Part shown: piece by piece, positions 33,159 through 42,600 of the stretch | Numbering within the stretch: position 1 is the stretch's first letter | How the letters are laid out: each line of letters begins with the position of its first letter | Assembly: GCA_946407715.1 (NCBI GenBank) | Contig: CAMJPH010000008.1 | Location: 1-47,824 of the forward strand | Source of the DNA: an uncultured Bacteroidales bacterium | Lineage (GTDB): Bacteria; Bacteroidota; Bacteroidia; Bacteroidales; WCHB1-69 | Length of the DNA: 47,824 bases | Reading direction: 5' to 3' | Made by a program: the position numbers and the translations under genes | Notes under the pieces: model-generated | Seen by the model: only the letters and a program-made list of their open reading frames with translations | Told to the model about the DNA's origin: nothing | Database searches by the model: none

Positions 33159-33190
33159 ATTCCGCTGCGAACGCAGTGAGCGAGCGGAAT
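33159..33190 (-). repeat. 32-bp palindromic repeat, copy 2 (inverted)
   Basis: Perfect arms ATTCCGCT/AGCGGAAT around a 16-nt centre; same sequence as 16129-16160 on the opposite strand with two differences. Confidence 0.7.
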
Positions 33191-33280
33191 CTACAGCGTA
33201 ATGAATCTGGCCTCAAAGTGAAAAAGTTGATGCAAGAGCCATTTTTTTCTTCAACCCTCCCGATTTCCACAAGAAAAGTG

Positions 33281-33288
33281 TACTTTTG
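33281..33288 (+). promoter_or_regulatory. Promoter -7 element of alaS
   Basis: TACTTTTG, 20 bp upstream of the ATG at 33309. Confidence 0.65.
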
Positions 33289-33308
33289 CGGCTTAAAATT
33301 TTTCGAGT

Positions 33309-35921
33309 ATGACATCCAACGAAATAAGAACCGCCTTTTTGGATTTTTTCAAGTCCAAAGACCACCATATTGTTCCTTCCGCACCGATGGTGGTGAAAAA
33401 TGACCCGACATTGATGTTCACCAATGCCGGTATGAACCAGTTCAAGGACATTTTCCTCGGCAACACCCCGCGAGAATTCCCTCGTGTGGCTGATTCACAG
33501 AAATGCCTTCGCGTATCTGGCAAACATAACGACTTGGAGGAGGTCGGTCGCGACACCTACCACCACACCATGTTCGAGATGCTCGGCAACTGGTCGTTCG
33601 GCGACTACTTTAAGAAAGAGGCCATTGCGTACGCATGGGAGTTTCTCACTGAGGTGATGAAACTCGACAAATCGCGCCTCTATGCCACCGTTTTCGTCGG
33701 CGATGAAAAGGACGGCACCGCCTTTGATCAGGAAGCCTTCGATTTTTGGAAGGCGTATCTTCCGGAAGACCGAATCCTCAAAGGTAATAAGAAAGACAAT
33801 TTTTGGGAGATGGGCGATACCGGTCCGTGCGGTCCCTGCTCCGAAATTCACATTGACCTGCGCGATGACGACGAGCGCGCCAAAGTGCCCGGTGCCGAGC
33901 TGGTGAACAAGGACAACCCTCTGGTCATCGAAATCTGGAACCTCGTGTTTATGCAGTTTAATCGCGTGGTTTCCGGTGAGTTGCACCCGTTGGCTGCCAA
34001 GCACGTGGATACCGGAATGGGCTTCGAGCGTCTTTGCATGGCGGTTCAGAATAAAAAGTCCAACTACGACACGGATGTTTTCCAGCCGATTATCCAAAAG
34101 ATCGCGCAAAATGCTGGCGTGAAATACGGCGAGAAACACGATGTCGATGTGGCTCTGCGCGTGGTGGCCGACCATCTACGCGCTGTAACGTTTGCAATCG
34201 CCGACGGACAGCTGCCCTCCAACACGGGGGCAGGCTATGTCATCCGCCGTATATTGCGCCGCGCTATCCGCTACGGCTTCACTTTCCTCAACTTCAAAGA
34301 GCCTTTCATGCATGCGCTTGTCGCTGACCTTGTGGCACAGATGGGCCACCAGTTCCCGGAAATCAAGGCGCAGCAACAGCTCATTGAGAATGTCATCCGC
34401 GAGGAGGAGACCTCCTTCCTCAAAACGCTCGACGCTGGCATCCTCAAATTCGAAAATTACGTCAAGAAGATGGCCGGTAAGACGGTCATTGACGGCGACT
34501 TCGCCTTCGAACTGTTCGACACTTACGGTTTCCCGATCGACCTCACCTGCCTGATGGCATCCGAAAAGAACCTGACGGTGGATATGGACGGTTTCGCCGA
34601 GGGCCTGCGCCAGCAGAAAGAGCGTTCCCGCGCCGCCACCTCTATTTCTGCCGGCGACTGGGTAGAGCTGATGCCGCAGGAAAATCCCACCGAGTTCGTT
34701 GGTTACAAAGAAGCGGAATGCACTTGCAAAATTGTGAAATACAGACAAGTAACTGCTAAAAATAAAACTTACTTCCAGATTGTCCTCGACAAAACCCCAT
34801 TCTATGCTGAGTCGGGTGGACAGGTGGGTGACACTGGCATGCTGACCAACGGCACGGAGACGGTGGACATCTACAACACCACGAAAGAGAACAATCTGGT
34901 GATTCATCACGCCAACAAGATCCCCGCTGATGTGACGGCTGATTTCACCGCGCACATTGATGAGCTGAAACGGCAGAAGACGGCCAACAACCACTCCGCC
35001 ACGCACCTGCTCGACCACGCGCTGCGCGCGGTCTTGGGCACGCACGTGGAGCAGAAAGGCTCTATGGTGGCTTCCGATCGTTTACGTTTCGACTTCTCCC
35101 ACTTCGCCAAGGTGACGGACGAAGAGTTGCGTGCGGCCGAGAAGATGGTGAATGCCATGATCCGTCAGAACCTGCCGTTGCAAGAGTTTGTCGATGTGCC
35201 GATTGAAGAGGCCCGCGAGCGCGGCGCCATCGCCTTGTTCGGTGAGAAGTATGGAAAGACCGTCCGCGTGATTCAGTTCGGTGACGCGGTGGAACTTTGC
35301 GGAGGTACGCACACCTCCGCCACGGGTAACATCGGGCTCTTCAAGATCGTGTCTGAAGGCGCGGTGGCCGCTGGCGTGCGCCGTATCGAAGCGGTGACTG
35401 GCGAAGCTGCCGAGCAGCTGGTCTATGCCGACCAAGACACCTTGGCACAGCTGAAAGCCATGACGAATGCCACCAATCTGATCCAATCGGTGCAGAAATT
35501 ACAGGATGATTGCCAGATGCTGCGTAAGAAGATGGAAGATATCGACCGTCAGATGGCCTTGGAGTTTGGCAAATCCTTGATGGAGAATGCCGAGGAGGTC
35601 AACGGTGTGCTGTTCATGTCGAAAGTCACCGACTATTCCGCTGACATGCTGCGGCAGGTCGCCCTGCAGTTGCGCGAAGGCGACAACCATGTGGTGGTGT
35701 TGGGCAGCGTGCACGACGGCAAACCGAACCTGGCAGTCGGCATCAGCACGAACCTGACAAGTAAGGTGGATGCCCCGACGTTAGTGCGTGCTGCGGGCAA
35801 GCTTATCCAAGGTGGTGGCGGCGGTCACCCGACGCTCGCCATGGCCGGCGGTAAGAACCCCGACGGGGTATCTGCTGCAGTTGAAGAAGCCATGCGATTG
35901 GCAAAGGAGAAATTGCAGTAG
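33309..35921 (+). CDS. alaS: Alanine-tRNA ligase
   Basis: An 870-residue class II aminoacyl-tRNA synthetase that charges tRNA-Ala. The catalytic core starts FLDFFKSKDHHIVPSAPMV and includes FTNAGMNQFKDIFLG and GDTGPCGPCSEIH; the editing domain has the zinc-site HSATH and CGGTH (in ELCGGTHTSATGN) motifs; the C-terminal DHHA1 domain ends GGGGGHPTLAMAGGKNPDG-like (QGGGGGHPTLAMAGG). Length is normal. Single gene with its own promoter and a strong terminator. Confidence 0.98.
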   Translation: MTSNEIRTAFLDFFKSKDHHIVPSAPMVVKNDPTLMFTNAGMNQFKDIFLGNTPREFPRVADSQKCLRVSGKHNDLEEVGRDTYHHTMFEMLGNWSFGDYFKKEAIAYAWEFLTEVMKLDKSRLYATVFVGDEKDGTAFDQEAFDFWKAYLPEDRILKGNKKDNFWEMGDTGPCGPCSEIHIDLRDDDERAKVPGAELVNKDNPLVIEIWNLVFMQFNRVVSGELHPLAAKHVDTGMGFERLCMAVQNKKSNYDTDVFQPIIQKIAQNAGVKYGEKHDVDVALRVVADHLRAVTFAIADGQLPSNTGAGYVIRRILRRAIRYGFTFLNFKEPFMHALVADLVAQMGHQFPEIKAQQQLIENVIREEETSFLKTLDAGILKFENYVKKMAGKTVIDGDFAFELFDTYGFPIDLTCLMASEKNLTVDMDGFAEGLRQQKERSRAATSISAGDWVELMPQENPTEFVGYKEAECTCKIVKYRQVTAKNKTYFQIVLDKTPFYAESGGQVGDTGMLTNGTETVDIYNTTKENNLVIHHANKIPADVTADFTAHIDELKRQKTANNHSATHLLDHALRAVLGTHVEQKGSMVASDRLRFDFSHFAKVTDEELRAAEKMVNAMIRQNLPLQEFVDVPIEEARERGAIALFGEKYGKTVRVIQFGDAVELCGGTHTSATGNIGLFKIVSEGAVAAGVRRIEAVTGEAAEQLVYADQDTLAQLKAMTNATNLIQSVQKLQDDCQMLRKKMEDIDRQMALEFGKSLMENAEEVNGVLFMSKVTDYSADMLRQVALQLREGDNHVVVLGSVHDGKPNLAVGISTNLTSKVDAPTLVRAAGKLIQGGGGGHPTLAMAGGKNPDGVSAAVEEAMRLAKEKLQ

Positions 35922-35960
35922 AAACGTTTCATGGTGTGTCTTTGCACAGCGTACAATAAC

Positions 35961-35986
35961 AAACGGCGGCCGAAAGACCGCCGTTT
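35961..35986 (+). terminator. Terminator hairpin after alaS
   Basis: AAACGGCGG/CCGCCGTTT, a perfect 9-bp stem with an 8-nt loop, followed by a short T-rich stretch (GTTT). About 40 bp after the alaS stop; it faces the convergent ssb gene and may serve both. Confidence 0.8.
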
Positions 35987-36041
35987 GTTTCATAACCATG
36001 AAAAACGAAACACAAAATGCAAAAATGCAATTTTTAGCGTG

Positions 36042-36500
36042 TTAGAAGGGCAGGTCGTCAGAGAAGTTTTCCTCAGGCACTTTCGGTTCTGGTGGTGCTG
36101 GCTGCGGTTGTGGCGGCGGTGTCACAACCGTTTGGTTGGGCACTTGTGTCACTGTCGGACTGCTACTCTCCTTTGGCGACAGGAAAGTGAAGGTGTTGGC
36201 CTCCACTTCCGTGATGTAGTGTTTCACACCGTTAGCGTCATCCCAATTGCGGGTGCGCAAACGGCCCTCCACGTAGATTTGCCGGCCTTTGGACAAATAC
36301 TTTTCCGCCAATTCCGCCAAGTTTCGCCACATCACGATGTTGTGCCACTCGGTCATCTCAATACGGTTGCCGTCCTTGTCCTTGCGGTACTCGGTTGTTG
36401 CTAACGAGAAACTTGCCTTCTTGCTGCCGTTCTCAAATGTTCTGATTTCCGGGTCTTTTCCTAAATGACCCACTAAAATTACTTTGTTAATACCTGACAT
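36042..36500 (-). CDS. ssb: Single-stranded DNA-binding protein
   Basis: A 152-residue SSB: OB-fold at residues 1-~105 (MSGINKVILVGHLGKDPEIR, WHNIVMWRNLAELAEKYL, KGRQIYVEGRLRTRNW), a Pro/Gln/Thr-rich flexible linker, and the acidic tail ending DDLPF that binds replication and repair partners. Own promoter at 36526-36533. Confidence 0.97.
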   Translation of the reverse strand: MSGINKVILVGHLGKDPEIRTFENGSKKASFSLATTEYRKDKDGNRIEMTEWHNIVMWRNLAELAEKYLSKGRQIYVEGRLRTRNWDDANGVKHYITEVEANTFTFLSPKESSSPTVTQVPNQTVVTPPPQPQPAPPEPKVPEENFSDDLPF

Positions 36501-36525
36501 AATATTTATGTTTTAAAGTTCACGG

Positions 36526-36533
36526 CAAAGATA
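36526..36533 (-). promoter_or_regulatory. Promoter -7 element of ssb
   Basis: TATCTTTG on the minus strand, 25 bp upstream of the start codon. Confidence 0.65.
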
Positions 36534-36623
36534 CAACCGTTTAAGCGTATTTGCTCATAGTAAATGAAAAATTTATCAAATGTAAAATGTTAATAAATAT
36601 ATAAAATACTAAAAATCAGTGGA

Positions 36624-37664
36624 TTATTTGGGCTTATAACTTGATTCTTTTAATATTTTTTGGCTGTCTGTTATCTTCATCAAGTCCTTCAAAGTAGTTC
36701 CGGGGTGGGTCTTCATGTAGCTTTGGACGATTTGAAACCCGATGAACACACCGATTCTGCCAGGCGAGTCGTTGCCGAAGTCGCGGGTGAACGGAGTTTC
36801 GTCCATCATTCGGCGGATGACGTTGTCTGTGTTGTCATAGACCATGTTTTTCTCCACGAGGTAGTGCCAAACGGATGATTCGTGGGATGTTGCCCACTGG
36901 TACTGCTCTTTCGAGTAGCCGATTATGTCCTGGGGCTCTGTTGTCGGAAACATGGTTTGCGTGAACAGTATTTTTTTTCCGGCATCCACCATGTTGTCTA
37001 AAAGAGTTACTAAGGTTTTTTCTGGCAGATGCTTGTAAACCAGTGCTTTTGTAAAGCAATCCGTGGCCATGTGTTTTGGTTCGCATCGTGCAGCGATGAA
37101 TTTCGGCATCCCTGCCTGCGCGTAGGGCTTGTAATCCTTGCCCATGTACATGTCGAGGCAGATGAAAATGGTGTTTTCGTAGCCGAAAACAGAGGGCATC
37201 TGAAAATCAATTCCGGAAACCAGTGTGCAGAAGTCAGGAGCTTTATCATTCGGGAAATGTGTGAGATAAAGGGTTAGTGCCGGTGTGATTTGATTCTTGA
37301 AATCTGACATGTCTGCATATTTTGCTTCAACATCGTTGTATATCTTTTTTATGACGGAATCGCTGACAAATCCTTTGATGGACTGCACCATCTCGGTGTT
37401 GTTCCATGCGCCGTTTGCAATGAGATTCTCCGGATACTTGCCGTATAAGTCCTTGAAGCCTGCGGCCATGTTTTTGGTGTCCATTTTGAACAGATCCTGT
37501 TCATATCGTAATATGTTGACTTCAATGTTTTTGGATTTTTTCACCTGTTCTTCGGTCAACTTGGGTTTGGCGACCTCCACAGGGGCGTTTTTCTTCTTGC
37601 ATCCAGTCAAACCTATGCAGATAATCAGCAGAACACAAATGACATATAAATTATTTCTCTTCAT
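36624..37664 (-). CDS. GldB-like lipoprotein
   Basis: A 346-residue predicted lipoprotein (GLTGC, Cys22) resembling GldB, a component of the gliding/T9SS gene set in Bacteroidota. Family-like features are the N-terminal IEVNILRYEQDLFKMD, the central IFICLDMYMGKDYKPY, and the C-terminal segment WHYLVEKNMVY, followed by DSPGRIGVFIGFQIVQSYM. GldB sequences diverge widely, so the name rests on this overall pattern. No other gld or por gene is adjacent, but the window encodes T9SS cargo 2 kb away. Own promoter at 37688-37695. Confidence 0.75.
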   Translation of the reverse strand: MKRNNLYVICVLLIICIGLTGCKKKNAPVEVAKPKLTEEQVKKSKNIEVNILRYEQDLFKMDTKNMAAGFKDLYGKYPENLIANGAWNNTEMVQSIKGFVSDSVIKKIYNDVEAKYADMSDFKNQITPALTLYLTHFPNDKAPDFCTLVSGIDFQMPSVFGYENTIFICLDMYMGKDYKPYAQAGMPKFIAARCEPKHMATDCFTKALVYKHLPEKTLVTLLDNMVDAGKKILFTQTMFPTTEPQDIIGYSKEQYQWATSHESSVWHYLVEKNMVYDNTDNVIRRMMDETPFTRDFGNDSPGRIGVFIGFQIVQSYMKTHPGTTLKDLMKITDSQKILKESSYKPK

Positions 37665-37687
37665 ATTATAATATGTTTTTGAAAAGG

Positions 37688-37695
37688 CAAAAATA
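37688..37695 (-). promoter_or_regulatory. Promoter -7 element of the GldB-like gene
   Basis: TATTTTTG on the minus strand, 23 bp upstream of the start codon; back to back with the promoter at 37740. Confidence 0.65.
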
Positions 37696-37739
37696 CGATT
37701 TTTAGAGTTAGGATTGAATGTACGTATTCGTAATTTATT

Positions 37740-37747
37740 TACCTTTG
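37740..37747 (+). promoter_or_regulatory. Promoter -7 element of carboxynorspermidine synthase gene
   Basis: TACCTTTG, 45 bp upstream of the ATG at 37793. It excludes a longer frame that opens at 37718. Confidence 0.65.
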
Positions 37748-37792
37748 CGCTTTCAAATCAGAATCAAAAAATATCATTTAAATACAAAAGAA

Positions 37793-38998
37793 ATGGCAAG
37801 AGTATTAATCATTGGAGCAGGCGGTGTCGGATCCGTTGTGGCTCACAAATGCGCTTCCGTACCGGAAGTTTTCACCAAAATTATGTTGGCCTCGCGCACG
37901 AAGGCGAAATGTGACGCCATCGCTGCGCACATCGGCGGCAACCGAATCCAAACCGCTCAGGTGGATGCCGACAATGTGGAGGAGACCATTCGTCTGCTTG
38001 AAAGCTACAAGCCTGATTTGCTGATCAATGTGGCGCTTCCGTATCAGGATCTGCCGCTTATGGACGCTTGTCTCGCCACGAAGACCAACTATATGGATAC
38101 CGCCAACTACGAACCCCGCGACAAGGCGAAGTTCGAGTACAGTTGGCAGTGGGCCTATCATGACCGTTTCAAAGATGCTGGCATCATGGCCCTCCTTGGC
38201 TGTGGATTTGATCCCGGCGTGACCAGCATATACACGGCATACGCTGCCAAACACTATTTCGATGAGATGCACTATCTCGACATCGTGGATTGCAATGCCG
38301 GAGACCATGGCAAAGCTTTTGCCACCAACTTCAACCCCGAAATCAATATCCGAGAGATAACCCAACGTGGCAAATACTGGGAGAACGGCCAATGGGTGGA
38401 AATCGACCCGATGTCGATTCATCGTCCTGTAGAGTATCCTAATATCGGTGACCGCGAATCGTATCTACTTTACCACGAGGAACTTGAGTCGCTTGTAAAA
38501 AGCTATCCGACCATCAAGCGCGCCCGCTTCTGGATGACTTTCGGACAGAAATACCTCACCGTGCTGAACGTGTTGCAGGAAATCGGCATGACCAGCATCA
38601 AACCTATCAACTACAAGGGCATGGAGATTGTGCCATTGCAGTTCCTGAAGGCTGTGCTGCCGGAACCTTCCTCTCTCGGCGAAGGCTACCATGGCCAAAC
38701 CTCCATCGGTTGTCAGATTAAGGGAGTGAAAGACGGCAAAGAGCGCACTTACTATGTCTGGAACAACTGTGATCACGCCGAATGCTTCAAGGAAGTTGGT
38801 GCTCAGGCCGTTTCCTACACCACGGGCGTTCCCGCAATGCTCTGCGCTAAAATGATTCTTACTGGAAAATGGCAGGGCAAGGGAGTCTTTAATGTTGAAC
38901 AATTCGACCCGGATCCCTTCATGAACGAGATCGGCGGCTATGGCCTGCCCTGGAACGAGCAAATAGACCAGCCGCTGCCTGTGTATAAGCACGAGTAA
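37793..38998 (+). CDS. Carboxynorspermidine synthase (saccharopine dehydrogenase family)
   Basis: A 401-residue NADPH-dependent enzyme that condenses aspartate semialdehyde with a diamine (putrescine or diaminopropane) to carboxy(nor)spermidine, the route to spermidine in Bacteroidales. The Rossmann motif LIIGAGGVGSVVAHKC is at the N-terminus; LINVALPYQDLPLMDACL, GCGFDPGVTS and the CNAGDHGKAFATNFNPEINI region are typical of this branch, as opposed to the lysine-pathway saccharopine dehydrogenases. The partner carboxynorspermidine decarboxylase is not in the window. Single gene with its own promoter and terminator. Confidence 0.9.
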   Translation: MARVLIIGAGGVGSVVAHKCASVPEVFTKIMLASRTKAKCDAIAAHIGGNRIQTAQVDADNVEETIRLLESYKPDLLINVALPYQDLPLMDACLATKTNYMDTANYEPRDKAKFEYSWQWAYHDRFKDAGIMALLGCGFDPGVTSIYTAYAAKHYFDEMHYLDIVDCNAGDHGKAFATNFNPEINIREITQRGKYWENGQWVEIDPMSIHRPVEYPNIGDRESYLLYHEELESLVKSYPTIKRARFWMTFGQKYLTVLNVLQEIGMTSIKPINYKGMEIVPLQFLKAVLPEPSSLGEGYHGQTSIGCQIKGVKDGKERTYYVWNNCDHAECFKEVGAQAVSYTTGVPAMLCAKMILTGKWQGKGVFNVEQFDPDPFMNEIGGYGLPWNEQIDQPLPVYKHE

Positions 38999-39010
38999 AG
39001 GATACATAAT

Positions 39011-39048
39011 TAATTAGAAAGGTCGGTTCGCGCCGGCCTTTCTAATTA
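39011..39048 (+). terminator. Intrinsic terminator after carboxynorspermidine synthase
   Basis: A 16-bp stem (39011-39026 with 39033-39048, arm TAATTAGAAAGGTCGG, one G:U-type pair) closed by a 6-nt loop, 12 bp after the stop codon. Only a weak T tract follows the stem, but its position and stability fit termination. Confidence 0.75.
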
Positions 39049-39171
39049 TATGCCTATGGTATAGGATGAAGATATTGATTCGTTGTTTTAATATCACACA
39101 CTTCATTTTCAGCCAAATAAGATAAGATGTTATTTTAAAGTTAAAGGAGGCAAGGTCAAGGGATTTTTTTG

Positions 39172-39179
39172 TACTTTTG
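39172..39179 (+). promoter_or_regulatory. Promoter -7 element of the exported-protein operon
   Basis: TACTTTTG, 20 bp upstream of the ATG at 39200. It is the only promoter seen for the three genes that follow. Confidence 0.65.
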
Positions 39180-39199
39180 CCACGTTAAAAGAAAATTTT

Positions 39200-39604
39200 A
39201 TGAAAAGGATATTAATTATTGCAGGCATGGTTCTCGCTTGCTTTTTGGGCAAATCACAAAGTTCTTATGTGGAGGTGTCATTACCTTTACCAGACCCATG
39301 TAGTACGACATCGGTTCACCATTTTGATAATGTCACACCGGATAACGCACTGACTTTGGTCGTCACTCCTAACCCGTCGGTGGGCGTTTTTTATTGTAAG
39401 TTGTCAGGTAAGGAACCGTTGGGGGAGATCAATGTTTCTGTTTTGGACATGAAAGGCGTACTTTTACTACAAGAAAAATGGTATTCAGAAAATGAAATGT
39501 TACAATCGCAAATGTTACTCAACTCTCTTCCGAATGGAATTTATCTTCTTTCGGTAAGTACAAAGAAAAACAAGGCAAACGCTAAAATCATCATTGAAAA
39601 ATAG
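39200..39604 (+). CDS. CTD-only T9SS cargo protein
   Basis: A 134-residue exported protein: signal peptide ~1-20 (RILIIAGMVLACFLGKSQS), about 35 residues without a recognisable domain, then a type A T9SS sorting domain that fills residues ~55-134. The domain is seen from VVTPNPSVGVFYCKLSG through INVSVLDMKGVLLLQEKW, LPNGIYLLSVST and the end KIIIEK. T9SS would carry it across the outer membrane, where the domain is normally removed or used for anchoring; almost nothing would remain. It starts an operon with the two large genes (5 bp to the next start). Confidence 0.82.
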   Translation: MKRILIIAGMVLACFLGKSQSSYVEVSLPLPDPCSTTSVHHFDNVTPDNALTLVVTPNPSVGVFYCKLSGKEPLGEINVSVLDMKGVLLLQEKWYSENEMLQSQMLLNSLPNGIYLLSVSTKKNKANAKIIIEK

Positions 39605-39609
39605 GGATT

Positions 39610-42600
39610 ATGAAAAAAACAATACATCTTTTACTCTTTATTGTTTTATTATTGAGTGCCCCCGAAGCGATGGCGCAGGTGGTATCCATCTGTGCGGGAC
39701 AGGACAGTGTGCGTCTGCGATTAGAGAACTATCAATACGGGAAAATCCAATGGATGAGTTCATACGACAACGAGAACTGGGAGCTCATTGAGGATGCCAC
39801 CGATACTGTATATGAATTTATGCCGGAAGAAAACAAGTACTATCGCGCTCAAGTCTTTTTCAATGATTGCGAACCGGTGTTTTCCGCCACGAGCTATGTG
39901 CAAACCCTTCCGAAGCCGTTTGCGGGAACGGACAAGACCCTTTCGACAGGTTCGGGTATTTATCTATCAGCCTCGACGCAACCCGGTTCCATAGGGCAAT
40001 GGGACATTTTATCCGGTGTGGGAGGCGTTTTGGCAAATGACACCAGTGCTTACAGTTTTTTCTATGGCTCTGACACCACTTATCTGTTGCGGTGGACAAT
40101 GACCAACGCATGCGGAAGCCGCTCCGACACGCTGAAAATCAGGTATGTGGAAACTGTTTATTACCCTGATATTGTGTATGTGGACTCCACGGATCAGGTA
40201 TTGAGCGATTCCGCCGAAATGGTGAATGGGCATTACAGAATCATTTTCAGTGATTCTTCTGTTGTGGTGACAGATTCTTCGGTATTGATAGGCAGTCTGA
40301 CAAAAGCTTTCTTTGAAAAAGTTGAACATGTCCAGATGGTTGGCGACACCTGCATCATGGAAACCCACCCTGCCACCCTCGATGATATTTTGGTCTATGG
40401 CGTTCTCAATGCAGCAGAAGTGCATTACATTGACACGACGCGGCATGCGCCGATGCCGTATATACTTTTAGACCATCTCCCTACCCGTGCCGAAATGCAA
40501 ATCCCCGAAATCAGGAACGGGCACTACCGGATAGTGGAGGAGGGAGAGTTGCGTGATGGAGACGACGTGTTCTCTATAACATTCGACAGCCCTACTAATA
40601 TTAGTTTTTCGGGCACAGCAAACATTCAGGGCTATAAACATGGAGAATTTACTCCTAATTTCCAATTCGAATATGTAAAAACATTTGGAACAACTCGATT
40701 GAAATTTGGTATAGAAAATGGAAGAATGGGAGTAGATTTAGGTTTTTTAATAGCCATTTCAGGAGAAGTGAAATTGCCATTAATTTCACCACCAGGAGTA
40801 CCTCTTCCACCGCCATTATCATTCATAACGTTAGATGCATCTCTTTATTTAGCACTTTCGGGAAATGTTGAATTTACCTGGGACTTTCATACAGCGTTAG
40901 GTCTCACTGCGATGATTGTTTATGAAAACAATATAATAAAGGATTATTTATTTAATTACTGCAAAAAATCATATTCTGTTTCTTCCGAAGCAACAGCTAC
41001 TGGTGGTGTTGAAATCAAATTTGGTGCAGAGCTGCTTATTAATTTAACTGGAGCTCTCCAAATCCTCAAAATTGGCCCATTTATTGATTGTTCTATTGGT
41101 AACTCATGGCAATGGAAAGGTTGTTTCCCCCCTTTGCGAGAACAATCTATTTCACAACCTTTTATTGATTTCAAAGGTGGTGTTAAAGCCGGGATCAAAT
41201 GTAAATGGCTTCCTAATTTAGGGTTTGAGCTTTATAAGCAATGTAGAGTGCCGTTTGGAAAAGCAAAAATAAACCCTTACTATGTTACCGCTCCTATGGG
41301 TAAGGAAACCATAGTAGAAGACAATGCACCCTATATAGTTACTGTCCAAGTTCAAAATTCGGAAGGACATCCCACGAAAAATTATCCTGTACATTTTGTT
41401 GTTGATAATGGGTGTGGTAGTGTTGGTGATGGGGCTATTGATGAGTGGGTCAACACGAATGACGATGGTTATGCTATTACAGAATGGATACCCTCACCCT
41501 CAGGAAACAAAATACAATTTCTTAAAGCTGAGGTTCTCGGTTGTTCATCCAATATTATAGGGTCTCCTATAACATTTATTGCAAAAGACAAATGTTTTTT
41601 TGATAATTTCCGAATTCAGCCGACCAAATCCAATGACAATGGAAACATCTGTTTCCATTTGGATAATATAGCATACCCCAAAAACACTTATAGCTGGTCT
41701 ACAAATGGTATAGACTATCATCCTTTCCCAAATAATAACACCTATCCTTTTAATAATAAAGTATGCATTCCTGCTCAACCAGAAATTCCTGTCATCTTCT
41801 ATGCAAAAAATCAAGATGGTTGTGTTGTGACATGTTCAGAAGTCTTAGATGCAGTAGGTTGCGACAATCCGATTCTTTGTTTGAATTATACAATCGAAAA
41901 CAATAAGGTCGCCTTGGAACCTACGGGTGGGCACCCTGGTTACAGTTGTTCTATTGATGGAAATTCATGTTTACCCTATATTCTTTTGTCGGTTGATCCC
42001 GGCGATCATGTATTACGTGTGGAAGATTATATAGGTTGTTCAGTTGAAGAGACAATTACTATTGGTATTCCCATAACAGTATCTTTCAACCCCAACTGTG
42101 CCGATTATTCTGGTGTTATGCTAAATCAGAGCATCTATGCGAATGTTGCGACTTCTTTGAACTCCAACACGTATGCAAGGGACGGCTACACCTTTATCGG
42201 GTGGAATACCCAAAGCGACGGAAGTGGCATCCAATATGAGGACATGGGTACGGTCACACTGACACAAGACATCACACTCTATGCTCAATGGGGCAATGAA
42301 GTCAACCGAATCACTTTCCATGCCAACGGGGGTGTCGGGACAATGAATCAATTCTTAGCCCAACACGGGACGACCATCACATTACCACAAGCAACTTATA
42401 CTCATCCGTGTCTTGATTTCAGAGAATGGAATACCATTATGGATGGCACAGGCGTGACATACCAAAATATGGGATCCTTCGTCTTGAATTCCGATATGGA
42501 TTTATACGCACAGTGGGATTCTGCTGTCTCTGGTACCGTCTATTTTCATCCCAACGGAGCACCCGATTGTAGCTTTCAACAACAAGTTTTTCACAAATGC

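Larger units (their letters stand above)
32903..33308. other. 406-bp spacer between divergent trxA and alaS
   Basis: Holds the trxA promoter, a CCACG-TTT-CGTGG hairpin near 33070, the second copy of the 32-bp palindrome (33159-33190) and the alaS promoter. A 104-codon minus-strand frame across it (33001-33315) is not supported as a gene. Confidence 0.6.

Noticed and set aside
33001..33315. 104-codon minus-strand frame between trxA and alaS
   Set aside because: It runs through the 32-bp palindrome and the alaS promoter; the peptide similarity to a frame near 16.1 kb is only the palindrome translated.
34176..35045. 289-codon minus-strand frame opposite alaS
   Set aside because: Antisense shadow of a conserved synthetase; no domain and no upstream signal.
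37718..37792. 25-codon N-terminal extension of carboxynorspermidine synthase
   Set aside because: It would start upstream of the promoter element at 37740-37747; the Rossmann motif begins right after the ATG at 37793.
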